The translations under genes and the position numbers were made by a program. A stretch of DNA of 64,000 nucleotides from Pirellulaceae bacterium. Its GTDB lineage: Bacteria > Planctomycetota > Planctomycetia > Pirellulales > Pirellulaceae. The stretch lies in the NCBI GenBank assembly GCA_023382975.1, contig JAHDXO010000042.1, positions 33,472 to 97,471 of the forward strand, written 5' to 3'. The notes under the pieces are model-generated. The model ran no database searches. It saw nothing but the letters and a program-made list of their open reading frames with translations, and had not been told where the DNA came from. Position 1 is the stretch's first letter. Each line of letters opens with the position of its first letter. This document shows positions 19,249 through 28,236 of the stretch, piece after piece.

Positions 19249-20364
19249 TTAAGGGTCGCTCTTGCGGTCCAGGCTCTTTCGCACCTGGTCCGCATGGTAG
19301 GTCTGCTTGTATTGGTTCAACAACTCGCGGCGCAACTTGGCCTGAGCCGCATCGTTCTGGTCTTGTGCCAAAGCCGACATCGTATGATACAGTCCGGCCG
19401 CCGCGACATCAGGGTAGGTCTCGCCGTACCATGCCGGCAATTCCAGCAGTTGCAACATGCCGTCCTGCCGCCGCTTTGGATCGGGCGAATCCAATTTGGA
19501 ACGCCCCAGCCAATACAGCGCCAAGGGCCGGTTCTCGGGTGTCAGCTTGTCCAACGTTTCTTCGAGCCGCGCCAATCCCGCACCGGGCGTTCCGCCGAGT
19601 ACCTCGCCCTGCGCCACGGCGATCGTCAGCAGTTCGGCCAGTCTCGGCTGCTGCCCCAGCACTCCGGTCAGCGCGCGGCGAGCCTCCGCCCACTCGCCCG
19701 CCGACAGCGCCAGCGTTCCGTAGTAGATCCGCATTCCTTCGGGCCGTGGCTCGGCCATTTCGCCGATGGCACGCAGCACGCCGGGCAAGGCCGCGCGGCA
19801 GGCTTCCGCATCGAACCACAAGGGAACCAACTCGGCCGTCATTCCCGTCGGGCGGTCGAAGGTCAGGCGGCGACCGCCCGGCAAGCGGATATCGGACGGC
19901 GTGCGGCGCTGCAAATAGTCGAACGCGCGAACATACGGCTCGACCGCGGCCTCGCGCTGACCGGCCGCCAACCGGCCCCACATCAGCGACTGGAAAACCA
20001 GGTACGCTGTCTCGCTGTCCCGCCCCGCGTAGCGCGGATACAGCGCCTCGGCGTGCTCCAGCAAACCTCGATAGTCGCCGACGGCCAGCCGCTGGTGCAA
20101 ACGGTACAACTGGTTGCCGATTTCGTCCTGCATCCGGTCGAATGCGGCCTGCTGGTCCGGAGACACCTGTGCCCGCTCAACCCGCTCCCACGAAATCCGC
20201 GTCCCGTCGTCCAACCGCAGGCCGTCCTCGTTGAATTCCGCCACCCGCCGGTCGCTGATCACTTCCAAGTTCCGCAGGATGATCCGATCCGCACGAACTT
20301 CAGCGACCTCTGCGAACACGACGGCGAGCACCAGGGCGATGCCGCTGCTAGAAACCGGCCACAT
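19249..20364 (-). CDS. Exported helical-repeat protein of the Exb operon
   Basis: A 371-residue protein with a signal peptide (GIALVLAVVFAEVAEVRA). A short beta segment (DRIILRNLEVISDRRVAEFNEDG in this area, residues about 26-60) resembles the start of planctomycete proteins that handle a LRLDDGTRISW-type repeat; the rest is helical and TPR-like (ALYWLGRSKLDSPDP, AAAGLYHTMSALAQ). No catalytic residues are evident. It overlaps the 3' end of the VWA gene by 17 bases and ends 9 bases before exbB, so it belongs to the operon. GGGAGG lies upstream of ATG 20364. Function unknown. Confidence 0.75.
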   Translation of the reverse strand: MWPVSSSGIALVLAVVFAEVAEVRADRIILRNLEVISDRRVAEFNEDGLRLDDGTRISWERVERAQVSPDQQAAFDRMQDEIGNQLYRLHQRLAVGDYRGLLEHAEALYPRYAGRDSETAYLVFQSLMWGRLAAGQREAAVEPYVRAFDYLQRRTPSDIRLPGGRRLTFDRPTGMTAELVPLWFDAEACRAALPGVLRAIGEMAEPRPEGMRIYYGTLALSAGEWAEARRALTGVLGQQPRLAELLTIAVAQGEVLGGTPGAGLARLEETLDKLTPENRPLALYWLGRSKLDSPDPKRRQDGMLQLLELPAWYGETYPDVAAAGLYHTMSALAQDQNDAAQAKLRRELLNQYKQTYHADQVRKSLDRKSDP

Positions 20365-21388
20365 GGCGATACCGGCCTCCCGAGTCGCTGGCGATGCGAC
20401 GCATCAAAGGTTCCGAACTGGTGTCCATGAACGATATCGTGTGGATTTGCACGTTTCGGCCGCTCTGCCGGTTCATGCTGGCGATCTCCTCCACCGCGCG
20501 CTGATCGAACAAGCCGTCGGTCATGAAGAAAATCACATCCGGCGGAGGCGACATTTGGAACGCCTGTTGAAACGCCGGGGTCGGATAGGTGCCGCCCGCA
20601 GCACTCACGCTCTGCAGCCAGTTGGCCAGATCGGCACGGTCTCGCCGCGGATGCCGCCAGCCCGTCTGCGGATAGGGAATGGCGCGGCTGCTGAAGAAGA
20701 TCAGTTGAAAACGTGCCTGAGTGGACATCGTCGAGAGCGTCTCGAGAATCTCCTCTTTCAGAAAGTCCAGCGGCGGTCCCTCCATGCTGCCCGAGCAATC
20801 GGCGATGATGCAAAAACGAGTGCCCTTGGCCTGGAGCCCCATGAACGAAGCTCCCTGCCCCAGCGCTCCGCCGCCGCCCGACAAGGCGGAAACCTCGGGT
20901 GCTCCGCCACCGTCTCCGCCGCTGGGCCGGAATTCGCTCAACTCCAAGTCCATCGAGAAATCGCCCGCCGAGGAATCTAGCGGCGTGATCACCTCCAGCG
21001 TGTCGACCAGGCTATCCTGCTCCGACGCGGCCTCTGCCTGAGCAGCCTCGGCGTCCAGCATCGCATCGTCTTGTTCGTTCAATTGCACCTGAGGCAAGTT
21101 GCCGATCAGGATCTCTTCGCCTTCGGCTCCGCCGCCGCCGCCCCGGAAGTCACAGGTGACCATGGCAAAGGTCAATAGCAGCGTCATGTGCAACAGCAGC
21201 GAAACGAGCCCCGAGATGCTGCCGCTGATCCAGGAGCCTCCCGAGTTGCTGCCGAGCTGCGATTTTTCGTGGACATCGGCTTCGGGTAGACGGACAATAC
21301 CCCCGCAGGCGGGGCACACGGCCTCGCCTCCTAGTTGTTCAGCCGTGATCGGTACGGCTCGACCGCAATGGAAGCAGCGAATGTTCAT
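20348..21388 (-). CDS. Zinc-ribbon/membrane/VWA-domain protein
   Basis: A 346-residue protein. Residues 1-30 form a small zinc ribbon (CFHC...CPAC), followed by one membrane helix (LVSLLLHMTLLLTFAMV, near residue 65) and a low-complexity acidic and Gly-rich stalk. Residues about 180-345 are a von Willebrand A domain with a MIDAS-type DCSGSMEG and a downstream TDG. I chose ATG 21388 (MNIRCFHCG), since the zinc ribbon begins there; the alternative at 21427 adds 13 residues. VWA domains bind partner proteins through a metal ion. Placed at the head of an ExbB/ExbD operon it probably senses or organises an envelope complex. Confidence 0.85.
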   Translation of the reverse strand: MNIRCFHCGRAVPITAEQLGGEAVCPACGGIVRLPEADVHEKSQLGSNSGGSWISGSISGLVSLLLHMTLLLTFAMVTCDFRGGGGGAEGEEILIGNLPQVQLNEQDDAMLDAEAAQAEAASEQDSLVDTLEVITPLDSSAGDFSMDLELSEFRPSGGDGGGAPEVSALSGGGGALGQGASFMGLQAKGTRFCIIADCSGSMEGPPLDFLKEEILETLSTMSTQARFQLIFFSSRAIPYPQTGWRHPRRDRADLANWLQSVSAAGGTYPTPAFQQAFQMSPPPDVIFFMTDGLFDQRAVEEIASMNRQSGRNVQIHTISFMDTSSEPLMRRIASDSGGRYRHVAGF

Positions 21389-21472
21389 CACCCATGAATT
21401 GTGGAAACATTCACGGCAGCTTGTCAACGCCGACCGACTCGTTCGCCGCGCAGGGCAAGTCTCAGCAGCAGG

Positions 21473-22681
21473 TCAGTACAGTCGGGTCGGAGCATGCCAA
21501 TCGTTCGTCGCCGGACCGGCGGTGCGGGCACTGGGCGCCGGGACGTCGATTGGCACAAGAGGCGGTGGAGGCTGCGTCGGCTGAATGGGCGGCAGCACGG
21601 TTTGCACCGGTCGGCCCGTCTCCGGGGCGTGAGTCACGGCGGTCGGGCGAGTCTGCACGTCGCCATCGGCCGACAAATCCTCCGATTTTGGAGTCACCTT
21701 GGGCGAGGATGTCAACGGTTCGATCGGGGCCGCGGTGCCCTGATGGACCAAATCTCGCTGTTGGGCGTACCAACTGTCCGCTGGGCTCGCAAACAACGCA
21801 CTCGATCGACTGGTCGAGGCGTCATCTCGCACGTTCGATGCTAGTTGGAAAGGCGGCTCGGACGAAGCGGAAACGGGCGGCGGCGAAGCGTTCGACAGCG
21901 GCGCCAGCGGCGTCTGGTTCGCTGCGACCATCGTGCCCGGCTCGATGGGACTGCCTTGCTTGACCCAAGCCAGCCAATTCTGTTGCAGGTCTCCCAGGCT
22001 TGCGAAGCCGTAATGTTGATGCGTGGTCGCCGTCCAGTTGTTCGAGGCCATGCCGTCGCCAACGTACTGCATGAATTTCTGCTTGCCGCCCTGGGCGATC
22101 AGGAACTTGGCCAACGAGTAGCCCTGCGAGTACAGCGGCAGGATGTCCGCTGGATACTCGCGCATGGCGAACATGTCGTTGAAGGCGATCCCGCGTCCCG
22201 TGGTCAGGAAGCTGATCAGCAGTTGGTGTTGCTTGGCGCGCTCGCTGACGTGTTCGACCGTCGTGCAGGCGCCTTCGTCGGCCCAGCGAGGCAAGGGGCG
22301 GCCAAAGTGCGTGGCAAAGATCGTGTGCGTGATCTCGTGCGGCAGCACGCTGTCCAGCACTCGCTCGCGCGATCCTTGCAGCGACATTCGCCAGCCGTGC
22401 GGACGTCCATGACTAAAATAAAAACTGGTCGCGCCGCCGGCACCCAAGTGCGGGCTGATCTGAGCGCTGATCGGGCAGACGTCCGTCCAGGGCGGCAATT
22501 CCCGCCCCAGCCATTCGATCGCCAAGTCGCGGCGAAACTGCTCGGCGGAATCGCCGATCTCCTGGGCTAGTTGGGGCGTGTCCGCCGTGACGATGAAGTT
22601 CTGCGTGCGGTAGCCGGCGCCCATCGACAGCAGGCAGGCCACCAGCAGCGCGGCGGTAAAGCAGCGAGCATCCCTGCTCAT
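21473..22681 (-). CDS. Exported gluzincin-type metallopeptidase-like protein (DUF1570-like)
   Basis: A 402-residue exported protein (signal peptide FTAALLVACLLSMGAG). Residues about 105-140 hold LPHEITHTIFATHF with a HExxH zinc motif and, further on, RWADEGACTTVE with the third ligand acid, which is the gluzincin pattern seen in the peptidase MA-like DUF1570 group. The C-terminal 150 residues are Pro/Ser-rich and unstructured. CGGAG precedes ATG 22681. It lies 84 bases before the VWA gene on the same strand and may be the first gene of the Exb operon. The peptidase role is inferred from motif only. Confidence 0.82.
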   Translation of the reverse strand: MSRDARCFTAALLVACLLSMGAGYRTQNFIVTADTPQLAQEIGDSAEQFRRDLAIEWLGRELPPWTDVCPISAQISPHLGAGGATSFYFSHGRPHGWRMSLQGSRERVLDSVLPHEITHTIFATHFGRPLPRWADEGACTTVEHVSERAKQHQLLISFLTTGRGIAFNDMFAMREYPADILPLYSQGYSLAKFLIAQGGKQKFMQYVGDGMASNNWTATTHQHYGFASLGDLQQNWLAWVKQGSPIEPGTMVAANQTPLAPLSNASPPPVSASSEPPFQLASNVRDDASTSRSSALFASPADSWYAQQRDLVHQGTAAPIEPLTSSPKVTPKSEDLSADGDVQTRPTAVTHAPETGRPVQTVLPPIQPTQPPPPLVPIDVPAPSARTAGPATNDWHAPTRLY

Positions 22682-23731
22682 GAAGCACTCCGTTGCGATA
22701 GAGAGGAGACGGACGCATCCATGCGTCCGCGTCGGTCAGTTCGTGGTTTGCCTGCGGGAGCAAACGACGAGCCACATCATCCTGCGAAGCTGCTGCCAGG
22801 TTCCTTCGCGCAGCCACGCTGCTGTCACAGCGGCGGTTGGTTTGACGCGATTTCCAGCGAGTGAAAACACGCCGCGGAAGGCACATCGTGCGCCACCGCC
22901 TCCTCTTCCAACCATCGTCAGCGACGTTCGCAAAGCCTACCCCAGTCGCCGCGGATCTGCAAAGAGCGATTTTGTAATTTCTACCGCTAGCAACGGAACT
23001 TTTTCATTCCGCGCCGCCCTGCCAACTCCCTGCCGCTCGCACCGCCGAGCGAGAAACGCAAGGAAAAACCGGCCCCTGATCTGCTAGCAGGTGGGCTGCC
23101 CGCGCGGCAAAAAATTTCTCGCGGAACAAGCTGTGATTCAATGGCCGCGATCCTCCAGTGGCGATTCGGCACCGCGCTTGGCGAACCCTCTGATCGCAGA
23201 GTCGCCGGTCGTCCGGAAGATCGCAAAGTACCCCGAGCCGTTCGCCCCATGGCTGCGGATTCTACGCAGCCCGAATGCCAGCCCAAGCTCCGTCGGGTCT
23301 GTCTCCGAAGCGCGCGGGTTCAGCATGCGAGTTTGCGGTAGCTGATTCGATCCGACGTCCATGCCGCGCGCGGTTGAGGATGGCAGATCATCGTCTAACA
23401 AGAGGCCAATTGGCGATGGCGTGAATCAAGGGGGCCTCTGCCTCTTGCGTCGGGTGCAACGAATCAACGGCGGATAATCTAGCTGTTCGGGCTTTCAGGG
23501 TCTTGAAATAGCGTGTTCGTCATGGTTATCCTGCACAGATGCGCAATCCCCCTCTTGGCGTGTTTTGTGGCCACGGGGCGTGTAAGAACGGATTCGCTGC
23601 GCTGTTACGCTCAGCACCGCTTTTGGGCGAGTACAACCGCGTGTTTGGAATGCCGCCAGGAGCGGAGACCGCATCCAGGCGAACGAATGCTGGAAGAGTC
23701 AACAACGAAGAAAGCTCAAGGAGTCCCTGCC
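22682..23731. other. Divergent intergenic region, about 1.05 kb
   Basis: This separates the minus-strand Exb operon from the plus-strand signalling cluster and must hold both promoters. I see no convincing gene in it. The one clear structure is a hairpin at 22710-22729 (CGGACGCAT, two bases, ATGCGTCCG), about 30 bases upstream of the HEITH gene start, in its leader. The region around 22970-23000 is A/T-rich and may carry promoter elements. Confidence 0.5.
22710..22729 (-). repeat. Perfect 9-bp inverted repeat in leader of HEITH gene
   Basis: Arms CGGACGCAT and ATGCGTCCG separated by CC. It could be an operator-like palindrome or an RNA hairpin in the 5' leader. There is no T run, so it is not a typical terminator. 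Confidence 0.5.
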
Positions 23732-24898
23732 ATGTCCAATCGTACTAACGGCCGAACGGGAGCATTTACAGGGCCGCAGATCGTGATCGTCGCCCTGCTG
23801 GCCGCCATCCTGCTGGCATTGCTGGTGCTGATCGTATCAGTGTACTGGCCCGGAGGTGGAACAACGACAGGGACTGGAGGGACGAAAAAGAACGGAGGCT
23901 CGGTGATCGGCCGCGAAACGTTGCCTGATCCGCCACCCGCGCCCAAATTGATTGGCGATCCTGGTCGGATCAAGGAAGTTGCACAAGCGGGCAAAACGTA
24001 CGAGGTGTTGGTAAAAGGCGGTTTCGACGCACGGGTGGAGGACAAAGATTGGGGCATAGCGAAGGTCGCCAACTTGGGCTTCATGTTCGAACTGCCCGTC
24101 ACGCGAACGATCGAAAGCAACGATGGTCAACAGATTGTCGAAGTGCGCGAGTTCGGCCAAGTGTTGATGGCGAAACTGCTTTGTGAGACGGACGTCACGA
24201 TCCAACTGGGCGTGCCTGGTATGTTGGTGCTGGGGACATTGGAGTACATCGCCCCCGGTTCTGGCACTGTGCTGGTGGCCGTAAAACCTGTCGCCGAGAC
24301 GCTTCTAGCCATCGGTGCCCAAGCCGCCATCGATGACGAGATGACCAAGGTCAAGATGCGTGCGGACTCGCTTTCCGGCAAGAAGGTCCGCATCACGTAT
24401 GTGGATGGCGAGGGCGTCAAGTCCGTCGAGCCGTTGGGCTGCACCCTGGACGAAGCGGAACTCGACCTGATCTTCCAGACCGCCGTGCTGTCCGACTACT
24501 ACATTTTGCCGGATCTGGAGTCCGTACCCGGCGATACATGGTCGGTGGACGCCAGCCAGTTGATCGGCTTCCTCGATCCATCGCTGCGCGGGCGGCCACG
24601 GGGGACGTGCGTGTTCAAACGCGACGCCAACCATCAACGCTCGAACAAGCTGTACGCGAATCTGCGGATCGAGAGCGGCACTCTGGAACTCGATTCGTCC
24701 GACGCTTCCCGGCGCCGCCTGCTCAGTTTTACGCCCCGCGGGACGCTGCGTTACAACGTGACCGATGGTTTTGTCGAGACAGCCGATCTGGATGGCAAGA
24801 TCTTGGTGGAAGAGGTCTCCCAAGACCACATCCTGTTCGAATCGCGATTTCGATCGACCCCGACGTTGAAGGTCAATTATTCCTGCAAGATCCGCTAG
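23732..24898 (+). CDS. Membrane-anchored protein of the FHA/kinase cluster, unknown function
   Basis: A 388-residue protein. I chose ATG 23732 because CAAGGAG lies upstream and because the frame before it is not protein-like. Residues about 16-38 form one membrane helix (IVIVALLAAILLALLVLIV), followed by a Gly/Thr linker. The periplasmic part has a beta-rich region (about 85-180) and a second region with LDSSDASRRRLLSFTPRG. I do not recognise the family. It ends 22 bases before the FHA-ABC gene on the same strand and is probably the first gene of that operon, so it may be an accessory or substrate of the transporter. This is inference from position. Confidence 0.7.
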   Translation: MSNRTNGRTGAFTGPQIVIVALLAAILLALLVLIVSVYWPGGGTTTGTGGTKKNGGSVIGRETLPDPPPAPKLIGDPGRIKEVAQAGKTYEVLVKGGFDARVEDKDWGIAKVANLGFMFELPVTRTIESNDGQQIVEVREFGQVLMAKLLCETDVTIQLGVPGMLVLGTLEYIAPGSGTVLVAVKPVAETLLAIGAQAAIDDEMTKVKMRADSLSGKKVRITYVDGEGVKSVEPLGCTLDEAELDLIFQTAVLSDYYILPDLESVPGDTWSVDASQLIGFLDPSLRGRPRGTCVFKRDANHQRSNKLYANLRIESGTLELDSSDASRRRLLSFTPRGTLRYNVTDGFVETADLDGKILVEEVSQDHILFESRFRSTPTLKVNYSCKIR

Positions 24899-24920
24899 AA
24901 CGTATCAGAAGGGAACTGTG

Positions 24921-27002
24921 ATGACCGAAAGGCGGGTTGCGCCCGAATTCGTGCCGCTGGAAGGCTCCGAGCTGCGCGTAGGCCGCTCTGCGGAGGCCGA
25001 CCTGCAATTGAACCACCGCACCGTCTCGCGCAATCACGCCAGCCTGCTGCCAAGCGGCGGCGATGCCGTTACGGTCGTCGATCACGACAGCCGATACGGG
25101 ACGTTCGTCAACGGAACGCGTGTCGGCAGGTGCAACCTGGTCCCGGGCGACCGGATCCAGTTCGGCACGTTCATCGTGTTCCGCGTCGTACCGGGTGGCC
25201 TGAAACTGGACCATGCGGCGCGGGGCGTGAGTCTGGACGTGACGCGGTTGAGCCTGGAGAAAGGAACGCGGGTGCTGGTCCGCGACGTGACCTTCCACGT
25301 TCCCGCGGACTCGTTCGTCGGCATCCTTGGACCCAGCGGGGCGGGCAAGAGCACGCTGTTGAATTGCCTGGCCAGCTATCATCGGCCAGCGGCCGGGAAC
25401 ATTGTCTTCGATGATTGCCACGACGTGCTGGAGCAGTTGGCGGACTATCGCGCGACGCTGGGCCATGTGCCGCAGGACGATATCGTGTACCACGGGCTGT
25501 CCGTCCAGGAGAACCTGCATTTCGCTGCCCGGCTGCGTCTTGACCGTAACGCTGGCGACGACGTCGACCGTCTGCTGGAGGACATCCTTCAACAGATAGG
25601 TCTGATCGAGCACCGGAACAAGCTGGTCAGCGTGCTCAGCGGAGGGCAGCGCAAGCGTCTGAGCGTCGGGATCGAGCTGCTGAAGAAGCCGAGGCTGTTG
25701 CTGTTGGACGAACCCACCTCGGGGCTCGATCCGGGACGGGAAGCCGAATTGATGGAAAGCCTGCGGCATATCACTAATCGCGGCGCGACGGTTGTCTGCA
25801 CGACCCATCTGATGGCGAACCTCGATCTGTTCGACCAGGTGATCGTACTGGGACTGGTGGACGACGTGGCGCGGACGGCCTACACGGGACCGCCTGGCGA
25901 GTTGTTGGAACGTTTCCATTGCCGGGGCTATGCGGATCTGTACCAGCGTTTGCAGGACGGCCGTTTCCTGCAGCGCGATACGGAGACACCGTCCTCGGTG
26001 CCTGCCGATTCCGCGCCCGGCGGCTCGATAGCCCCCATGCCGAGCCGGACTCCCGCACCGGGCAGCAGCGAGTTGTTGCCGGACCGTGTCCGGATCGGCG
26101 ACCTGGTCACTCCGCTGGCAGCCGATTATTCCTGGCATCAGTTCAAGGAAGCGGGGCAGCGGGCTCTGCTCCTGGCGTACCGCGACCGCGGCTTGATGGC
26201 CATGACGCTCCTGCAACCGGTGCTGCTCGGTATGCTGATCTGCTTAACGCAGTTCAGTGCCAGTCGGCTCACGTCGCTGCATTTTCTTTGCGTCGTGGTG
26301 GCCCTGTGGCTGGGGATGAACAACTCTGCCCGGGAACTTGTCCGCGACCGCAGGCAGTATGTTCGCGAGCGTCTGGCCGGACTTCGGCCCGGCGCCTATC
26401 TGGCGAGCAAAGCTGCGGTCGCCCTGCTGATCGGCATGATTCAGGTGCTCCTGCTTCTGCTCATCGTGCGATTGGGATGCCGAGGCATCCTGGACGAAGC
26501 GCCAGCAGGGCATCTGCGAGAGGCATCCGTGGTGTGGAGCATGTTGATCTTGCTGATCTGCTTTGCCTGCGGATTGGGGCTCGGATTGCTCGTCTCGACC
26601 CTTTCGCGCACCCAGGAAACCGCGATTGCCGCGTTGCCCCTGCTGATCATGCCGCAGATCCTGGTGAGCGCCATGGCGACGGGGCAAGCCGATGATAACT
26701 ATTCCCAGGACAGAACCTTTCGGCCGCTGGTGGTCACGCTGCGCAGTCCCTTTACGGACGTGCTGACAAGCAAGAAACGACTACCTGCGGTCGGCGTGTT
26801 CGTCGATGTGCTCTCCGTCGGCTGCTACTCCCGGCCGGCCACGCTGTTGCTGGAAGACCGTCGTGTGGAAGGCTTCGGGCGGTGGATCTGGCTGGCCGAT
26901 TTCTGTCATCTGGTGATTCTGTTACTCGCGACCTGGGCAGCCTTGATTGCGGCGTTCCATTGGCAGGAGGAACGTTGGCCGCGGTTGCTCGGTCTCGGAT
27001 GA
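24921..27002 (+). CDS. FHA domain-ABC ATPase-ABC2 permease fusion
   Basis: A 693-residue half-transporter. Residues about 15-95 are an FHA domain (LRVGRSAEADLQLNHRTVSRNHAS, described here as the GR...SRNH core), which binds phosphothreonine. Residues about 110-330 are the ATPase: Walker A GPSGAGKST (about 137), signature LSGGQRKRL (about 239), Walker B LLLLDEPTSGLD. The C-terminal 290 residues hold about six membrane helices of the ABCG/ABC-2 type. The FHA domain suggests control by the Ser/Thr kinases encoded just downstream. ATG 24921 has AAGGGA upstream. The last 4 bases overlap an ATG at 26999, but the kinase more likely starts at 27014. The last 98 bases are repeated in front of both later kinase copies. 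Confidence 0.9.
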   Translation: MTERRVAPEFVPLEGSELRVGRSAEADLQLNHRTVSRNHASLLPSGGDAVTVVDHDSRYGTFVNGTRVGRCNLVPGDRIQFGTFIVFRVVPGGLKLDHAARGVSLDVTRLSLEKGTRVLVRDVTFHVPADSFVGILGPSGAGKSTLLNCLASYHRPAAGNIVFDDCHDVLEQLADYRATLGHVPQDDIVYHGLSVQENLHFAARLRLDRNAGDDVDRLLEDILQQIGLIEHRNKLVSVLSGGQRKRLSVGIELLKKPRLLLLDEPTSGLDPGREAELMESLRHITNRGATVVCTTHLMANLDLFDQVIVLGLVDDVARTAYTGPPGELLERFHCRGYADLYQRLQDGRFLQRDTETPSSVPADSAPGGSIAPMPSRTPAPGSSELLPDRVRIGDLVTPLAADYSWHQFKEAGQRALLLAYRDRGLMAMTLLQPVLLGMLICLTQFSASRLTSLHFLCVVVALWLGMNNSARELVRDRRQYVRERLAGLRPGAYLASKAAVALLIGMIQVLLLLLIVRLGCRGILDEAPAGHLREASVVWSMLILLICFACGLGLGLLVSTLSRTQETAIAALPLLIMPQILVSAMATGQADDNYSQDRTFRPLVVTLRSPFTDVLTSKKRLPAVGVFVDVLSVGCYSRPATLLLEDRRVEGFGRWIWLADFCHLVILLLATWAALIAAFHWQEERWPRLLGLG

Positions 27003-28236
27003 AGGAGCATGGCATGTCGCAATCCTCCGGCGCCAAGGACCGCTCGACCGGTTCCGGCAGCCTGTTGCTGCACGTGAGTCATCCGGATGGCCAGACCGAC
27101 GAAATCTATCTGGCGCGGGGCTTGACGATCGGGCGCGCCGATCACAACCAGATCATCCTGGCCGACCAGGACGCGGTCGCCCGCACACATGCCAGAGTCG
27201 AGATCGACCAACACGGCTCGTATCGGTTGCGCTGCACTGCGGAAGGTGGCGAACTGCTCGGCGACAGCGGACCGGTCCAGGTTCTTCACCTGTCCCCCGG
27301 CGTCTGCTTCCGCATCGGCGGCACCGCCTTTGAGTGCGTGTCCGGACGCCCCCCGAACGTCGCTCCGGCGACCGAGGCCAAACAGCGTTGTCCGTACTGC
27401 CATGCGGCACCGCCGACCCTGTTGCCGGCCGGGCAGTCCCCTTGCCCGGTATGCAACCGACTCCTGTTCGGCGTGGAGAGTCCCGGCGGACAGCCGCCCT
27501 GGCTGGCTCCCGCAAGTTTCGGCCATGTCACCGCCAATCGTTTTGTGGCCTGCGGCGGGATGGGCGTCGTTTTACAAGGGACGCGGGCCGAGACACAGCA
27601 ACCGGTAGCGATCAAGCTGATCCGGCATGATCGGCACGCGGGAGCCGCCGCCAAGGATCGTTTCGCGCAGGAAATCGCCGCGATGACCCGATTGGACCAC
27701 GACAACGTCGTCAAGCTGCTCGAATCGGGCGCGGAAGCCGGGTTCGACTACTTGGTGATGGAATGGGTCGAGGGGCAGACGCTCCGCGATATCGTCCGGA
27801 GTCGTGCGGTAGCACGAAGTGTCCCGGAATTCGTGGATGTCGCCGACTGGTTTTTGAACATCGCCGCGGCGCTGGTGGCAATCCATTCGCTCGGGCTGAT
27901 CCACCGCGACGTCAAGCCGTCGAACATCCTGATCGACCAGCAGAACCGCGCCCGTTTGACCGATCTGGGCTTGGTGCGTCGGGCGGACCGCACCACCGGC
28001 GGTTTGACGACCACCGGCGACGCTCCGGGCACGTGGGAGTACATGGCTCCCGAGCAAGCCAGTTCGCCCGACTTGGTCACCTGCCGCGCGGATTACTACT
28101 CGCTCGCCGTCACCTTCTACGAACTGCTCACCGGCCACCGCCCCGTCGGCGCATGGCAACCACCGTCGAAAACGAACCCCTCGGTTCCGCCCGAGTTCGA
28201 CCGCATTTTGGAAACCATGCTGCAACCCGATCCGTT
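26904..28236 (+). repeat. Long direct repeat, copy 1 (ABC 3' end + FHA/zinc ribbon/kinase)
   Basis: This block recurs at 29966-31298 (offset 3,062). I find no difference by eye from 26904 to 28062 (about 1,159 bp). The next 170 bp, to the end of the kinase domain, carries roughly a dozen differences, and then the sequences become unrelated. Confidence 0.92.

Noticed and set aside
22987..23286. Possible small minus-strand gene of 99 codons
   Set aside because: No ribosome site, unusual Arg/Gly/Ser composition and overlapping frames of similar size on both strands.
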